Position numbers and translations under genes: made by a program. DNA of 12,587 nucleotides, taken from positions 1 through 12,587 of the forward strand of contig JBEIJQ010000093.1 of NCBI GenBank assembly GCA_040380145.1. The letters are read 5' to 3'. Positions 1-7,728 of this stretch are shown here, piece by piece (the stretch's first letter is position 1; each line of letters starts with the position of its first letter). This stretch comes from JBEIJQ01 sp040380145 (GTDB taxonomy: Bacteria; Bacteroidota; Bacteroidia; Chitinophagales; Saprospiraceae). Below the pieces are notes generated by a model. That model searched no databases, had not been told where the DNA came from, and saw nothing but the letters and a program-made list of their open reading frames with translations.

Positions 1-487
1 CGCGACAGACGGGCAGCCAGTTCAGTGCGCCGGCGGATGCTTTCATGGCATCGGGGCCTAGGGTGGCGGCTCCTCTGTGAGGCACCACGAGGGCGTGCGC
101 GCCGAAGCCTTCCGCGGTGCGGGCGATGGCGCCCACGTTGCGCACGTCGGTGACGCCGTCGAGCAGCACGATCAGCGGGGTCTCGCCGCGTTGGAAGATG
201 GCGGGCAGTACTTCTTCCAACAGGCGGTAGGCCACGGAGGCCACCACAGCGACGACGCCTTGGTGGTTGCCCCGGCAAAGGAAGTTGAGCCGTTCGGGCG
301 GCACGGGCTGCATGGGCACGTTCGCGTCGCGGCAAAGGTTGCGCAGTTCGACCTCGAACGGGCCGTGGGTGCCCTGTTGGATCAATACCTTGTCGAGGGG
401 GGCATGGGCGCGGAGCGCTTCCAGCACGGGGTGCCGGCCATAAACCAATTCGGGCGGTGTGGTGGGGTGGGGTGGCCTTTCTGGCAT
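1..487 (-). CDS. rlmB: TrmH/SpoU-family rRNA 2'-O-methyltransferase, RlmB-like (partial, C-terminus beyond window)
   Basis: This gene runs off the left edge; 162 codons are visible. Residues about 14-85 look like the SpoU substrate-binding domain (VYGRHPVLEAL near the start, then CRGNHQGVVAVV). Residues 106-140 carry SPOUT motif 1, LLDGVTDVRNVGAIARTAE, where the Asn and Arg are the conserved SAM/RNA-site residues. Family members methylate the 2'-O of a guanosine in 23S rRNA (G2251 in E. coli RlmB) or a related RNA site. The DVRNVGAIARTAE form is the one I associate with Bacteroidota RlmB-like proteins. The ATG at 487-485 overlaps the TGA of the upstream acetyltransferase gene by one base (TGATG), which suggests translational coupling. 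SPOUT motifs 2 and 3 are outside the window, so the exact subfamily (RlmB or another TrmH homologue) is not certain. Confidence 0.85.
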   Translation of the reverse strand, partial: MPERPPHPTTPPELVYGRHPVLEALRAHAPLDKVLIQQGTHGPFEVELRNLCRDANVPMQPVPPERLNFLCRGNHQGVVAVVASVAYRLLEEVLPAIFQRGETPLIVLLDGVTDVRNVGAIARTAEGFGAHALVVPHRGAATLGPDAMKASAGALNWLPVCR

Positions 488-1614
488 CAGGCGATGGGGA
501 TTTCGTAGATGTTGTAACGCTTGTAGACTTCGCCGTTGACCACTTGGAGGCCGCGGTTCATGCCGGGATTGTCCTCGAGGATCCAACTGGCCTCGGCCCT
601 TTCCAGGCCGAGTTCCATGCCGTTTTTGATCAGCTCGTGGTACAGGACGGCGTCGATGCCTTTGTTGCGGTATTCCGGCAGCAGGCCCAGCAGGACCACG
701 CGCATCCACTTGATCTTTTTCTTTTGGGTGAAAAATTTCAGGAAGTTGAAGGGAAACAGGCGTCCGTTCACCTGCTGGAGCACAAAATTGTAGTCGAGCA
801 GTGCCATGGCCAGACCGACGGCCTCGCCCTGTTCGTTGAGCACGAAATGGAAGAGTTTGGGCTCCAAGACCATTTTCAGCTCCTTGGCCAGGGCGTCCAG
901 TTCGCCGTCGGTCATGGGCACAAAGCCCCAATTTTTTTCCCAAGCGCCGTTGTAGATCTTTTTGACCAGTTTGATCTCGTTGTTGAGATCCTTGAGGTTG
1001 AACGGGCGGGTGGTGATCCTGGATCGTTCGCGGGCGATGTCCTTGACGCGCAGGAATTTCTCGTTGGTGAGCACCTTGTCGCGGTCGAGGCGATAGGCCA
1101 GGAGGCCCATGGCTTTTTTGAAACCGTAGTTTTCCCACAGCCGGACATAATAGGCCGGGTTGTAGGTCATCAACACTCGGGGGGCATCGTCGAAGCCTTC
1201 CACGAGCAGGCCGTAGTCGTAGTTGCTCGACGGGCTGGCCGGTCCGTGCATGACGGTCAGTCCGCGTTGTACCAGCCAAGATCTGGCGGTGTCGAACAGT
1301 TTGTTGGCCACCGCTTGGTCGTCGATGGATTCAAAAAAGCCGCAAAAGCCGGTCTTGCCGCCGTGGACTTCGTTGTAGCGCGGGTTGTCGGCTGCGGCGA
1401 TGCGCCCCACCGGTTCGTTGCCGCGGTAGGCCATCCAGCACTGGAGGGAGCCGAACGTGAAAAACGGGTGCTTTTGGACGTTGAGTTTGTCGCGCATGTC
1501 CATCAGCAACGGTGCGACCCAGTGAGGGTCGCCGGCATAGATTTTCCAGGGGAACCGGATGAAGGCCTCGCGTTCGGCTTTTTTGGTGAGGTCTATCGGT
1601 CGGATGGTCAACAT
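487..1614 (-). CDS. GNAT-fold N-acetyltransferase-like protein (YghO-like)
   Basis: A 375-residue soluble protein without signal peptide or membrane segment. The C-terminal half has a GNAT acetyl-CoA-binding region: a strand RVVLLGLLP followed by PEYRNKGIDAVLYHEL (about 305-328), a variant of the R/Q-x-x-G-x-G/A loop, then a helix and the YKRYNIYE end typical of the fold. The N-terminal half (IRPIDLTKKAEREAFIRFPW; GPASPSSNYDYGLLVEGFD at 124-141) matches my memory of a conserved family related to E. coli YghO, whose substrate is not established. The ATG at 1614 lies 39 nt after the sppA stop, and the gene ends within the rlmB start codon, so it is the middle gene of an apparent three-gene operon. 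The acetyl acceptor cannot be told from sequence. Confidence 0.8.
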   Translation of the reverse strand: MLTIRPIDLTKKAEREAFIRFPWKIYAGDPHWVAPLLMDMRDKLNVQKHPFFTFGSLQCWMAYRGNEPVGRIAAADNPRYNEVHGGKTGFCGFFESIDDQAVANKLFDTARSWLVQRGLTVMHGPASPSSNYDYGLLVEGFDDAPRVLMTYNPAYYVRLWENYGFKKAMGLLAYRLDRDKVLTNEKFLRVKDIARERSRITTRPFNLKDLNNEIKLVKKIYNGAWEKNWGFVPMTDGELDALAKELKMVLEPKLFHFVLNEQGEAVGLAMALLDYNFVLQQVNGRLFPFNFLKFFTQKKKIKWMRVVLLGLLPEYRNKGIDAVLYHELIKNGMELGLERAEASWILEDNPGMNRGLQVVNGEVYKRYNIYEIPIA

Positions 1615-1653
1615 AAAATTCTGGTCAGGTGGGTGCAGTGTTTCGGAAAATAC

Positions 1654-3455
1654 TCACTGGATGTGGATTTCGTAGGGCATGCGCATCTGGACGCCTTTGG
1701 CCTTGCGCACATAGCGGAGGATCTCGTAGTAGCGGTACACCAGTCCGAGTTCGTCCTTGATCTTGGTTTCGACCGCGGTAGCGGCGTAATCGGCGGCGGC
1801 CTTGTTGTCGAACATTTTTTTCAGGCGCTCCCACTTGTCGGGCGTCTGGGGGTATTCATCCACGCGGTAACTTTCGATGTTGGCCTGTTTGGCGGCCCAT
1901 TCGATGGCGGCGGGCAGACCGCCGAGTTCGTCCACGAGGCCGATCTCGAGGGCTTTGGTGCCGATCCAGACGCGTCCTTGGGCGTATTCCTCGAGTTTTT
2001 CGAGCGTGAGTTCGGAGCGGCCGCACGCTTGGCGTCCCGTGACCACGCGCGACTTGAAGCGCAGGTAGATGGAGTCCACGCCTTCTTGGATCATTTTGGA
2101 TTCATCGGGCGTCATTTCGAAGTACAGCGGGTTGAAGGCGGAATAACGGCCGGTGCGCACGGTATCCACGGTCACGCCGAGGGTATTGTTGGTGAAGTCG
2201 CGCACATTGGGGATGATGCCGAACACACCGATGGAGCCTGTGATGGTGTTTGGCTCGGCGAAGATGCGCTGGCTGTTGGAAGCGATGTAATACCCGCCGG
2301 AGGCTGCCACATCGCCCATGGTCGATACGACGATCTTGCCGGCCTGTCTGGCCAGTTCGAGTTCGCGCCAGATGGATTCGGAGGCGAGGGCCGAACCGCC
2401 GCCGGAGTTGATGCGCATCACGATGACCTTCACGTCGTCGTCTTCGCGCAGCTTGCGGATTATCTTGGCGTAGGCCTGTCCGACGATCTGTCCGGGCTCG
2501 TCCTCGCTGCCGTCCACGATGCTGCCTTCGCAGTTGACCACGGCGACGCGGTTTTTGTCGCGGGATTTGTCGTCGTCCATCGTCGAAAAGTAATCGGCGA
2601 TCCCGACGGTGTTGATCTCTTCTTTTTCGCCGATGCCGAGTTTTTCGCGCAGGAGTTTCAGGATCTCGTCGCGGTATTTCAGTCCGTCCACGAGGCCGGC
2701 GTTGCGGGCCAGCGAAGCCTCGCGGCCCACGAAATCGTCGGCGGCCTTGCGCAGGGCGTCCACCGACAGATTGCGGGAGGCTGACACATCGGCCAGGTAT
2801 TGCGCATAGGCCCCGTTGAGCAGTTCGCGCACCTGCAAGCGGTTTTCTTCGCTCATGTCGGTGCGGCGGAGAGGCTCGGTGGCGCTCTTGAACTTGCCGC
2901 AATAGAACACGTTGGCTTTCACGCCGAGCTTGTCGAGGTGCCTTTGATGAAGTCGATCTCGGCTCCGAAGCCGCGGAAATCCACGGCGCCCATCGGGTGC
3001 ACATAAACTTCGCCGACGCTGGCCAGGTAGTAGGATTTCTGGGTGTAGCCCGTTTCGTTGAAGGCCATCACGAACTTGCCGGAATCTTTGAACTCCTTGA
3101 GCGCCTTGCGGATCACCGAAGCGGTGGCGAGGCCCATGCCGGCCCCGTCGCTTTCGATGTAGATGCCCTTGATCTTGTCGTCGGTCTGGGCGTGCCGGAT
3201 GGCGGCCACGAAATCGCGCAGGCCGATTTGCCGGTCATCGCCGAAAGAAAAGCCGTCGGAGGCCACATTGTCGGTTTTCTCGGGAAGTTCCCCCGAAAAA
3301 TCGAGCTTGAGGACGGAGTTGGCCTTGACCTTTACTTCACCGTCGCCCGAGGCGACGATCGCTCCGATGATGCCGAAGAAGATAAAGGCGATCAGCGCAT
3401 TGGCGATCAAAAGGGCGACCAGGGTCACCAAAACGCTTTTGAAAAAAGCTTTCAT
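1654..3455 (-). CDS. sppA: Signal peptide peptidase SppA, 67K type (protease IV), interrupted by a one-base frameshift
   Basis: A membrane-anchored serine protease that cleaves leftover signal peptides in or near the inner membrane. It begins MKAFFKSVLVTLVALLIANA, an N-terminal membrane anchor. The duplicated SppA domain follows. The general-base Lys is in KFKSATEP (about residue 190) and the nucleophile Ser is in DVAASGGYY (about residue 386), matching Lys209/Ser409 of E. coli SppA. Total length is about 600 residues, normal for the 67K type. The reading frame breaks at about 2937-2938: frame one reads DFIKGT then STSSA-stop (TGA 2921-2919), while the homologous continuation LDKLGVKANVFYCGKFK lies in the next frame. 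One C missing from a CCC run explains this exactly. The break falls just before the catalytic Lys, so neither fragment alone would be a complete enzyme. It may be a sequencing error or a recent mutation. Confidence 0.88.
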
Positions 3456-3463
3456 GGGATAAA

Positions 3464-3481
3464 TTTTTTTTCGAAAAAAAA
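3464..3481. repeat. Perfect AT palindrome T8-CG-A8 in the sppA leader
   Basis: Eight T, CG, then eight A form an 18-bp perfect palindrome starting 8 nt upstream of the sppA ATG, so it would lie in the sppA mRNA leader. A near copy (nine T, CGG, seven A) lies at 9358-9376, after meaB. As RNA it would form an A/U hairpin near the ribosome-binding region. Its role is unknown. Confidence 0.45.
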
Positions 3482-3512
3482 GATGACGCCGAATGGGTGC
3501 ATCAAATCCGGC

Positions 3513-3520
3513 CAAAATTA
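3513..3520 (-). promoter_or_regulatory. Candidate Bacteroidota -7 promoter element for the sppA operon
   Basis: The minus strand reads TAATTTTG here, a full match to TAnnTTTG, 57 nt upstream of the sppA ATG. No clear TTTG -33 element lies at the expected 19-21 nt spacing; that stretch is TTTTTTCG. The motif overlaps no gene and lies just past the candidate recX terminator, a sensible place for a promoter. Confidence 0.4.
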
Positions 3521-3523
3521 CAC

Positions 3524-3554
3524 AAAAAAAAGGCCCGCCGAAAAAAGTGGGGCC
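3524..3554 (-). terminator. Candidate intrinsic terminator downstream of recX
   Basis: On the minus strand GGCCC (3554-3550) can pair with GGGCC (3536-3532) across a 13-nt loop, followed directly by eight T residues (3531-3524). It starts 9 nt after the recX stop codon. The stem is short but GC-only and the T-run is good. It would separate hemL-recX from the sppA operon. Confidence 0.5.
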
Positions 3555-3562
3555 GGGAGGGT

Positions 3563-4015
3563 TCACAACTCGCCGAGGAGGGTTCTCGCCAACTCGCTTT
3601 CGTAGCCCTTTTGCAGGGCGTAGGCCACCAGTTTTTCCCGTCTTTGGGCGGGGTGCGCGACCGTCCGAAGCTCGGCGGATTTTTTGCGCAGCAAATGCAG
3701 CAATGCTTCGCGGTAATCTTCCTCCGGGATTTCCCCGAGGGCCTTTCGGATGCAGTGGTCCGAGATCTGCCGGCGGCGGAGCTCCATTTTGATCTTGGTT
3801 TTTCCCCAATGGTTGATGCGGAATTTTCCGCCGGCAAAGGCAACCGCGAAACGCTCTTCGTCGAGGAAACCTTCTTCGATGAGCAGTACCATGGCTTCGT
3901 CCACTTCGTCACCCGAAGCACCGATTTCAAACAGTTTCTCGCGCACCTCGGTGTGGTACCGTTCCTTGTAGGCGCAAAAATGTTGGATTTTCAACAATCG
4001 GTTGGGGTCAACCAT
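3563..4015 (-). CDS. recX: Regulatory protein RecX
   Basis: A 150-residue protein with the three-helix-repeat pattern of RecX: LLKIQHFCAYKERYHTEVREKL (7-28), then LIEEGFLDEERFAVAFAGGKF (45-65), then WGKTKIKMELRRRQIS (70-85), the most conserved block of the family. RecX binds RecA filaments and limits or modulates recombinase activity. The ATG at 4015 was chosen because it starts the first RecX repeat and overlaps the hemL stop by 8 nt, a usual operon arrangement; a longer open frame upstream lies entirely inside hemL and has no RecX character. Length is normal for the family. recA is not in the window. A candidate terminator follows immediately. Confidence 0.92.
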   Translation of the reverse strand: MVDPNRLLKIQHFCAYKERYHTEVREKLFEIGASGDEVDEAMVLLIEEGFLDEERFAVAFAGGKFRINHWGKTKIKMELRRRQISDHCIRKALGEIPEEDYREALLHLLRKKSAELRTVAHPAQRREKLVAYALQKGYESELARTLLGEL

Positions 4016-5297
4016 ACACGAGGTCCATCGAACGGTTGATGATGTCGGCGGCCCGATCGAGATCGTCCTCGGTGTGGGCCGCGCACACGAAGCCCACTTC
4101 ATAGCCGGACGGGCCCAGATAGACACCGCGTTCCAGCAGTTCGAAGTGGAGTTTTTTGAACCGTTCCATTCCGGCGGGATCGATCTGATCGGCCCTTTTG
4201 ATGCGCTCCCGGGTGAAGGCGATCCAGAAAATGGAGCCGATCCGGGGGAAGGTGATCTCGTAGCCCTTTTCAAGGGCGTGGGCTTCGAGCCGGCCCACGA
4301 AACGGGCGGTCTTACGGTCGAGGTCTTCGTAAAAACCCGGCCGCAGCAATTCGTTGCACATGGCGATGCCGGCGGCCATGGCCACGGGGTTGCCCGAAAG
4401 GGTGCCCGCCTGATACACGGGGCCGTCCGGTGCCACGAGGCCCATCAGTTCGCGGCTGGCTCCGTAAGCGCCGACGGGCATTCCGCCTCCGATGATCTTG
4501 CCGTAGGTGACGATGTCCGGGCGGATGTCGTACAGTCCCGCCGCGCCTTCGAAACCGACGCGGAAACCGGAAATGACCTCGTCGAAGATCAACAGGATGC
4601 CGTGCTGATGGCATTTCAGGCGCAGGCATTGCAGGAACTCGCGGTCCTGCAGCAGCAGTCCGTTGTTGGCCGGGATGGGTTCGATGATGACGCAGGCGAT
4701 GTCGTGCCCGTGCTCGCGGAGGGTCTTGTCGAGGGCCTCGCGGTCGTCGAGGGGCAGCACGAGGGTCTCGCGGGCGAACGCCTCGGGGATGCCCGCAGAG
4801 GTGCTCACGCCGAAGGTGACCAGTCCCGAACCGGCTTTGACCATCAGGGCGTCCAGATGTCCGTGGTAGCAGCCCTCGAACTTGAGGATCTTGTTGCGGC
4901 CCGTGGCGCCGCGGGCCAACCGGACGGCCGACATGACGGCTTCCGTGCCCGAGCTCACGAACCGGATCTTTTCCACGAAGCGGTTGTGGCCGATCAACAG
5001 GCTGCCCAGCTCCAGTTCCAGACAGGTGGGCGCCCCGAAAGAAGTGCCCCGCCCCACAGCCTCCACGATGCGCTCGCGTACCGCCGGGTGGTTGTGCCCG
5101 AGGATCAACGGCCCCCAGGAGCCGCAGAAATCGATGAACTCGTTGCCGTCCTCGTCCCAGATCCGGCAACCGTCGCCTTTTTGGATGAACAAGGGCGGTC
5201 CGATGACCGATTTGAAGGCCCGGACCGGCGAGCTCACGCCGCCGGGGAAATATCGCTTGGCTTCTTCGTACAGGGTGGAGGACCGGTCGCGGTTCAT
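4008..5297 (-). CDS. hemL: Glutamate-1-semialdehyde 2,1-aminomutase (HemL)
   Basis: PLP-dependent enzyme that turns glutamate-1-semialdehyde into 5-aminolevulinate in the C5 pathway to haem and other tetrapyrroles; cytosolic. The 429 residues match the usual length of about 430. Visible family motifs: YFPGGVSSPVRAFKSV (16-31), SWGPLILGHNHP (60-71), SSGTEAVMSAVRLARG (115-130), EGCYHGHLDALMVKAGSG (141-158), LLIFDEVISGFR (235-246, Asp239 contacts the PLP ring nitrogen) and TYGKIIGGGMPVGAYG (264-279, Lys267 forms the PLP Schiff base). The ATG at 5297 gives MNRDRSSTLYEEAKRYFPGG, as expected for the family; longer upstream readings cross into the next gene. A -7-like motif lies just upstream. It overlaps recX at its 3' end. 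Confidence 0.97.
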   Translation of the reverse strand: MNRDRSSTLYEEAKRYFPGGVSSPVRAFKSVIGPPLFIQKGDGCRIWDEDGNEFIDFCGSWGPLILGHNHPAVRERIVEAVGRGTSFGAPTCLELELGSLLIGHNRFVEKIRFVSSGTEAVMSAVRLARGATGRNKILKFEGCYHGHLDALMVKAGSGLVTFGVSTSAGIPEAFARETLVLPLDDREALDKTLREHGHDIACVIIEPIPANNGLLLQDREFLQCLRLKCHQHGILLIFDEVISGFRVGFEGAAGLYDIRPDIVTYGKIIGGGMPVGAYGASRELMGLVAPDGPVYQAGTLSGNPVAMAAGIAMCNELLRPGFYEDLDRKTARFVGRLEAHALEKGYEITFPRIGSIFWIAFTRERIKRADQIDPAGMERFKKLHFELLERGVYLGPSGYEVGFVCAAHTEDDLDRAADIINRSMDLVYG

Positions 5298-5320
5298 GTC
5301 GTTCGGGGTTTTGGAGGCTG

Positions 5321-5328
5321 CAAAGGTA
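5321..5328 (-). promoter_or_regulatory. Candidate Bacteroidota -7 promoter element for hemL-recX
   Basis: The minus strand reads TACCTTTG, a full match to TAnnTTTG and close to the commonest Bacteroides form. It lies 23 nt upstream of the hemL ATG, leaving a short leader. No TTTG lies at the expected -33 spacing. The 73-nt gap between the lipoprotein gene and hemL also holds a GC palindrome (GCGGCCGC) and a T7 run on the same strand, which could be a weak terminator for the upstream gene. Confidence 0.5.
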
Positions 5329-5370
5329 GCAAAAAAAGCAACGGCGGCCGCCCTTCCCGTCCGCCCGGCC

Positions 5371-6009
5371 TCATTTGCCGGCCCCGAACGGGATCCCGAC
5401 GGGCGGATCTTCCACCCACATTTTTTCCCAAAAACCGTCGGCCGGACGGTACAGGAAAAAACGCTCCGAGGCGGGCTCGTCGGGCAGGGAATCCACGAGG
5501 GAGTACCGGATGCACTCGCGCTGCCAGACGGACAGTCCCTCTGCGGAATCCGGTTCGGCCCACGATTCGAGCGCGCCGATCTGGTCTTCCTCCCGATAAA
5601 AATAGGCGGCCAACAGCGGAGAGGGCCAGAAACGGTCGCCGTCGTTCTCGCGGACATACAGCCAAGCGTTGCGGTAGCCGTCGTCCTCGGTTTCCACCAG
5701 GTAGAGGGTCCGTCGCCCATCGAGGGGAAGTTTCCAACGGGGGAAAAAGAGCTCCTCGTCTTCGTTGGGCGGGATGCGGAAAAACGGCCGGACAGTGCCG
5801 GGCAAGGTGTCGGAACGGTTTTTCTGAACGGTTTCGCCCACCGCGACCGACCACGGGCCGGGACCGGCGGAAGGGAAAAAGGCATCGCCCGTCCAAACGG
5901 CCGCGGGTTTTGCACCGGCCGGGGCTTCGGGCCCGCTGCAAGCGGCCCAACCGAGAACGGCCGACAGCAGCGCCGCGAAAATTCCGAAAGAAAAAGGCTT
6001 CGGACCCAT
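5371..6009 (-). CDS. Putative lipoprotein of unknown function
   Basis: A 212-residue protein that I do not recognise. The N-terminus MGPKPFSFGIFAALLSAVLG is a short basic-hydrophobic signal sequence leading to WAAC (Cys24), a weak but plausible lipobox; the next residues SGPEAPAG form a small flexible linker. The rest is rich in Trp, Phe, Asp and Glu, for example TLYLVETEDDGYRNAWLYVR and FFLYRPADGFWEKMWVEDP, suggesting a beta-rich extracytoplasmic domain. The ATG at 6009 was chosen because it directly precedes the signal sequence and follows the TGA of the TrpF-like gene with one base between. It is the last gene of the apparent batA / TrpF-like / lipoprotein operon. No catalytic motif is visible. 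Confidence 0.65.
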   Translation of the reverse strand: MGPKPFSFGIFAALLSAVLGWAACSGPEAPAGAKPAAVWTGDAFFPSAGPGPWSVAVGETVQKNRSDTLPGTVRPFFRIPPNEDEELFFPRWKLPLDGRRTLYLVETEDDGYRNAWLYVRENDGDRFWPSPLLAAYFYREEDQIGALESWAEPDSAEGLSVWQRECIRYSLVDSLPDEPASERFFLYRPADGFWEKMWVEDPPVGIPFGAGK

Positions 6010-6010
6010 A

Positions 6011-6646
6011 TCAGAGTTCGATGGCGGTTTCCATCCATTCGTCCAGCTCGTCGAAAACCTTGGCGCCGGGACGGATCTCGCTGCCGCCCCGTATGCAGAG
6101 CCCATGCGGGACGAGGCTTTCGGCGACCGCCGCCAGGAGCGGCGCGGGCACTTCGGCGTGCAGCCAGACGCGGTGTTCGCGGCACAGGGCGCGGAGATCT
6201 TCGAGAATCGGCAGATCGCCGTCGAGCAGAGGCTCCGCGGCGAGGGGATTTTTGCACAGGTCGAGCACGAAAGCCTCCACAAAGGGGGCAGAGGCGCGGG
6301 CCAGCCCGGTCAACTCCCCGGGCCGGGTCGAGGGATCCACCACCAGTTCTTGGAAGATGCGCGCGCCCGGGATCTTCGACAGGGCCTCCACATCGTGGAA
6401 CATGCCCGCGAGCAGCCCGTCCAGCGAACACTCAGAGGCCAGCCGGGCGGCCTCCTCCGGCGTTTGGGCGCCCAGCTCGCCGAAAACGGCGGGACCTTCC
6501 AGCCACGAACGGATCTCTTTCAATTTGTCGGTCGGCACATGGTCGAGACCGGCGGCGTCGAGCGAAAATCCCATCCAGGACACGCCGAAAGCGGAAAAAT
6601 AGCGCGCATCGGTCAGATTGGCGACATGGAGGGCGGCGAGTTGCAT
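6011..6646 (-). CDS. TrpF-like (phosphoribosylanthranilate isomerase-like) TIM-barrel protein, catalytic motif degenerate
   Basis: A 211-residue soluble protein with a TrpF-like outline: NLTDARYFSAFGVSWMGF (10-27) resembles the first beta-alpha unit of phosphoribosylanthranilate isomerase, and GLCIRGGSEIRPGAKVFDEL (182-201) resembles the C-terminal phosphate-binding segment (V-S-S-G-V-E-x-x-P-G in TrpF). The K-I-C-G motif before the NL-x-DA segment, which supplies the catalytic Cys, is absent; the residues there are AALHVA. The usual FYPKSPR-type segment after the second strand is missing too. An Asp at about 129 (AFVLDL) might correspond to the catalytic Asp. No other trp genes are nearby. 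True isomerase activity is therefore doubtful; a diverged paralogue with another role is more likely. It lies 25 nt after batA and 1 nt before the lipoprotein gene. Confidence 0.7.
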   Translation of the reverse strand: MQLAALHVANLTDARYFSAFGVSWMGFSLDAAGLDHVPTDKLKEIRSWLEGPAVFGELGAQTPEEAARLASECSLDGLLAGMFHDVEALSKIPGARIFQELVVDPSTRPGELTGLARASAPFVEAFVLDLCKNPLAAEPLLDGDLPILEDLRALCREHRVWLHAEVPAPLLAAVAESLVPHGLCIRGGSEIRPGAKVFDELDEWMETAIEL

Positions 6647-6671
6647 GGGAAATGGTCTTGGAAAAAAATGT

Positions 6672-7667
6672 TCAGACGAGGGTTTTGAGCCATGTGAGGC
6701 GGAGCAGGACCTCGGCGACGAGCAGCAGCAGCGCCGGGAACAAAAACCACGCGAACAGTTCGCTCGAACTGTCCGAACGGGTGATCTCCACTTGGGAGCG
6801 CTCTAGCCGGTCGATTTCGGCGTAGATGGCCGACAGCGATTTTTCGTCGGTGGCACGGAAGTATTGTCCGCCGGTGCTCTCGGCGATTTTCTGCAAAAGG
6901 GCCTCGTCGATGTTGACCTCCGAGATCCCGTACACATATTCGCCGTCTTGGCGTCGCGCGATCGGGGTGGGGGCGAGCCCTCGGGTGCCGACTCCGATGG
7001 TATAGACCTTGATGGAAAACTCGCGGGCCAGTTCGGCGGCGGTCAGCGGCTGCACATCGCCGGCGTTGTTGACCCCGTCGGTGAGCAGGATGGCGATTTT
7101 GGATTTGGTGGGGCTGTCCTTCAAACGGGCCACGGCCGTGCCGAGTCCGATCCCCATGGCCGTGCCGTCGTCGAGCACGCCGCTTTTGAGGCGGGAAAGG
7201 GCGGTTTTCAACTGACGGTGGTCGAGGGTGAGCGGGCACAGGGTGTATCCCTCGCCGGCAAAGGCCACGAGGCCCATGCGGTCGTTGGGCCGCGCGTCGG
7301 CGAACTTGGCTGCCATGGCCTTGGTCACTTCCAATCGGTTGGGCTCGAAGTCGCGGGCCATCATGCTGCCCGACACATCCATGGCCAAGAGGATGTCCAC
7401 CACCTCGGCCACGACCTTTTCCTCGCGGTGGTGCAGCTGCGGACGGGCCAGGGCGATGATCGCCAGGAGCAGCACAAGGGCGCGCGCCCTCGGCAGCCAC
7501 GGGGCCAAGCGCGTCCGGAGCGACGGGCGGCCCAACAGGTCGGCCACATCGGGAAAGCGCACCGCCACTTCGGCCCGGTGGGCGGAGTGGCGGTGCTGCC
7601 AGGCCCAATAGATGACCGCGGGCAGCAAGGGCAATACCCAGGGGAACTGAAAAGAAAACCCGTCCAA
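6672..7667 (-). CDS. batA: BatA-type VWA-domain membrane protein
   Basis: A 331-residue membrane protein with an aerotolerance (Bat) layout: hydrophobic N-terminus FPWVLPLLPAVIYWAW, a second membrane segment ALVLLLAIIALARPQL (about 64-78), a von Willebrand A domain, and a C-terminal membrane segment LFAWFLFPALLLLVAEVLL. The metal-ion site is complete: AMDVSGSM (Asp97, Ser99, Ser101), LDDGTAMG (Thr169) and LLTDGVNN (Asp197). Bat proteins usually lie in a moxR - DUF58 - batA - batB cluster and act in the periplasm or envelope, function poorly known; here batA stands without these partners. No ATG suits the start; TTG at 7667 (MDGFSFQFPWV) gives the normal length, and longer readings run into the divergent gene. 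The start is the least certain part. Confidence 0.82.
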   Translation of the reverse strand: MDGFSFQFPWVLPLLPAVIYWAWQHRHSAHRAEVAVRFPDVADLLGRPSLRTRLAPWLPRARALVLLLAIIALARPQLHHREEKVVAEVVDILLAMDVSGSMMARDFEPNRLEVTKAMAAKFADARPNDRMGLVAFAGEGYTLCPLTLDHRQLKTALSRLKSGVLDDGTAMGIGLGTAVARLKDSPTKSKIAILLTDGVNNAGDVQPLTAAELAREFSIKVYTIGVGTRGLAPTPIARRQDGEYVYGISEVNIDEALLQKIAESTGGQYFRATDEKSLSAIYAEIDRLERSQVEITRSDSSSELFAWFLFPALLLLVAEVLLRLTWLKTLV

Positions 7668-7673
7668 ATTATA

Positions 7674-7702
7674 TTGTATTAAATTTGTGCAAAAATACTT
7701 TG
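7674..7702 (+). promoter_or_regulatory. Candidate promoter for cvpA-meaB
   Basis: TTG at 7674-7676 is followed 19 nt later by TACTTTG at 7696-7702, one T short of the Bacteroidota TAnnTTTG -7 element. Start of transcription would be near 7708, giving about a 20-nt leader before the ATG at 7729. This also favours that ATG over the upstream GTG at 7687. On the other strand a TTTG / TAATTTG pair spans the proposed batA TTG start, so the divergent promoter for batA is unclear. Confidence 0.4.
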
Positions 7703-7728
7703 CCTTTCCGACTCTGCAAGTACGGCAC

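Noticed and set aside
457..2784. Very long open frame on the plus strand (775 codons), antisense to the acetyltransferase and sppA
   Set aside because: Shadow of high-GC codon bias on the real minus-strand genes; no recognisable domain, and the opposite strand encodes clear SppA and GNAT motifs.
2919..2945. Programmed -1 frameshifting in sppA
   Set aside because: No X-XXY-YYZ slippery heptamer or evident downstream structure; a single missing C in a short run is the simpler explanation.
5298..6431. Long N-terminal extension of HemL (807-residue reading)
   Set aside because: The extra residues are Arg/Pro-rich out-of-frame reading of the lipoprotein and TrpF-like genes; HemL starts normally at 5297.
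4002..6602. 866-codon open frame on the plus strand opposite hemL, the lipoprotein and the TrpF-like gene
   Set aside because: Covers three genes with convincing motifs on the other strand; its translation is low-complexity Arg/Pro/Ala-rich sequence without domain character.
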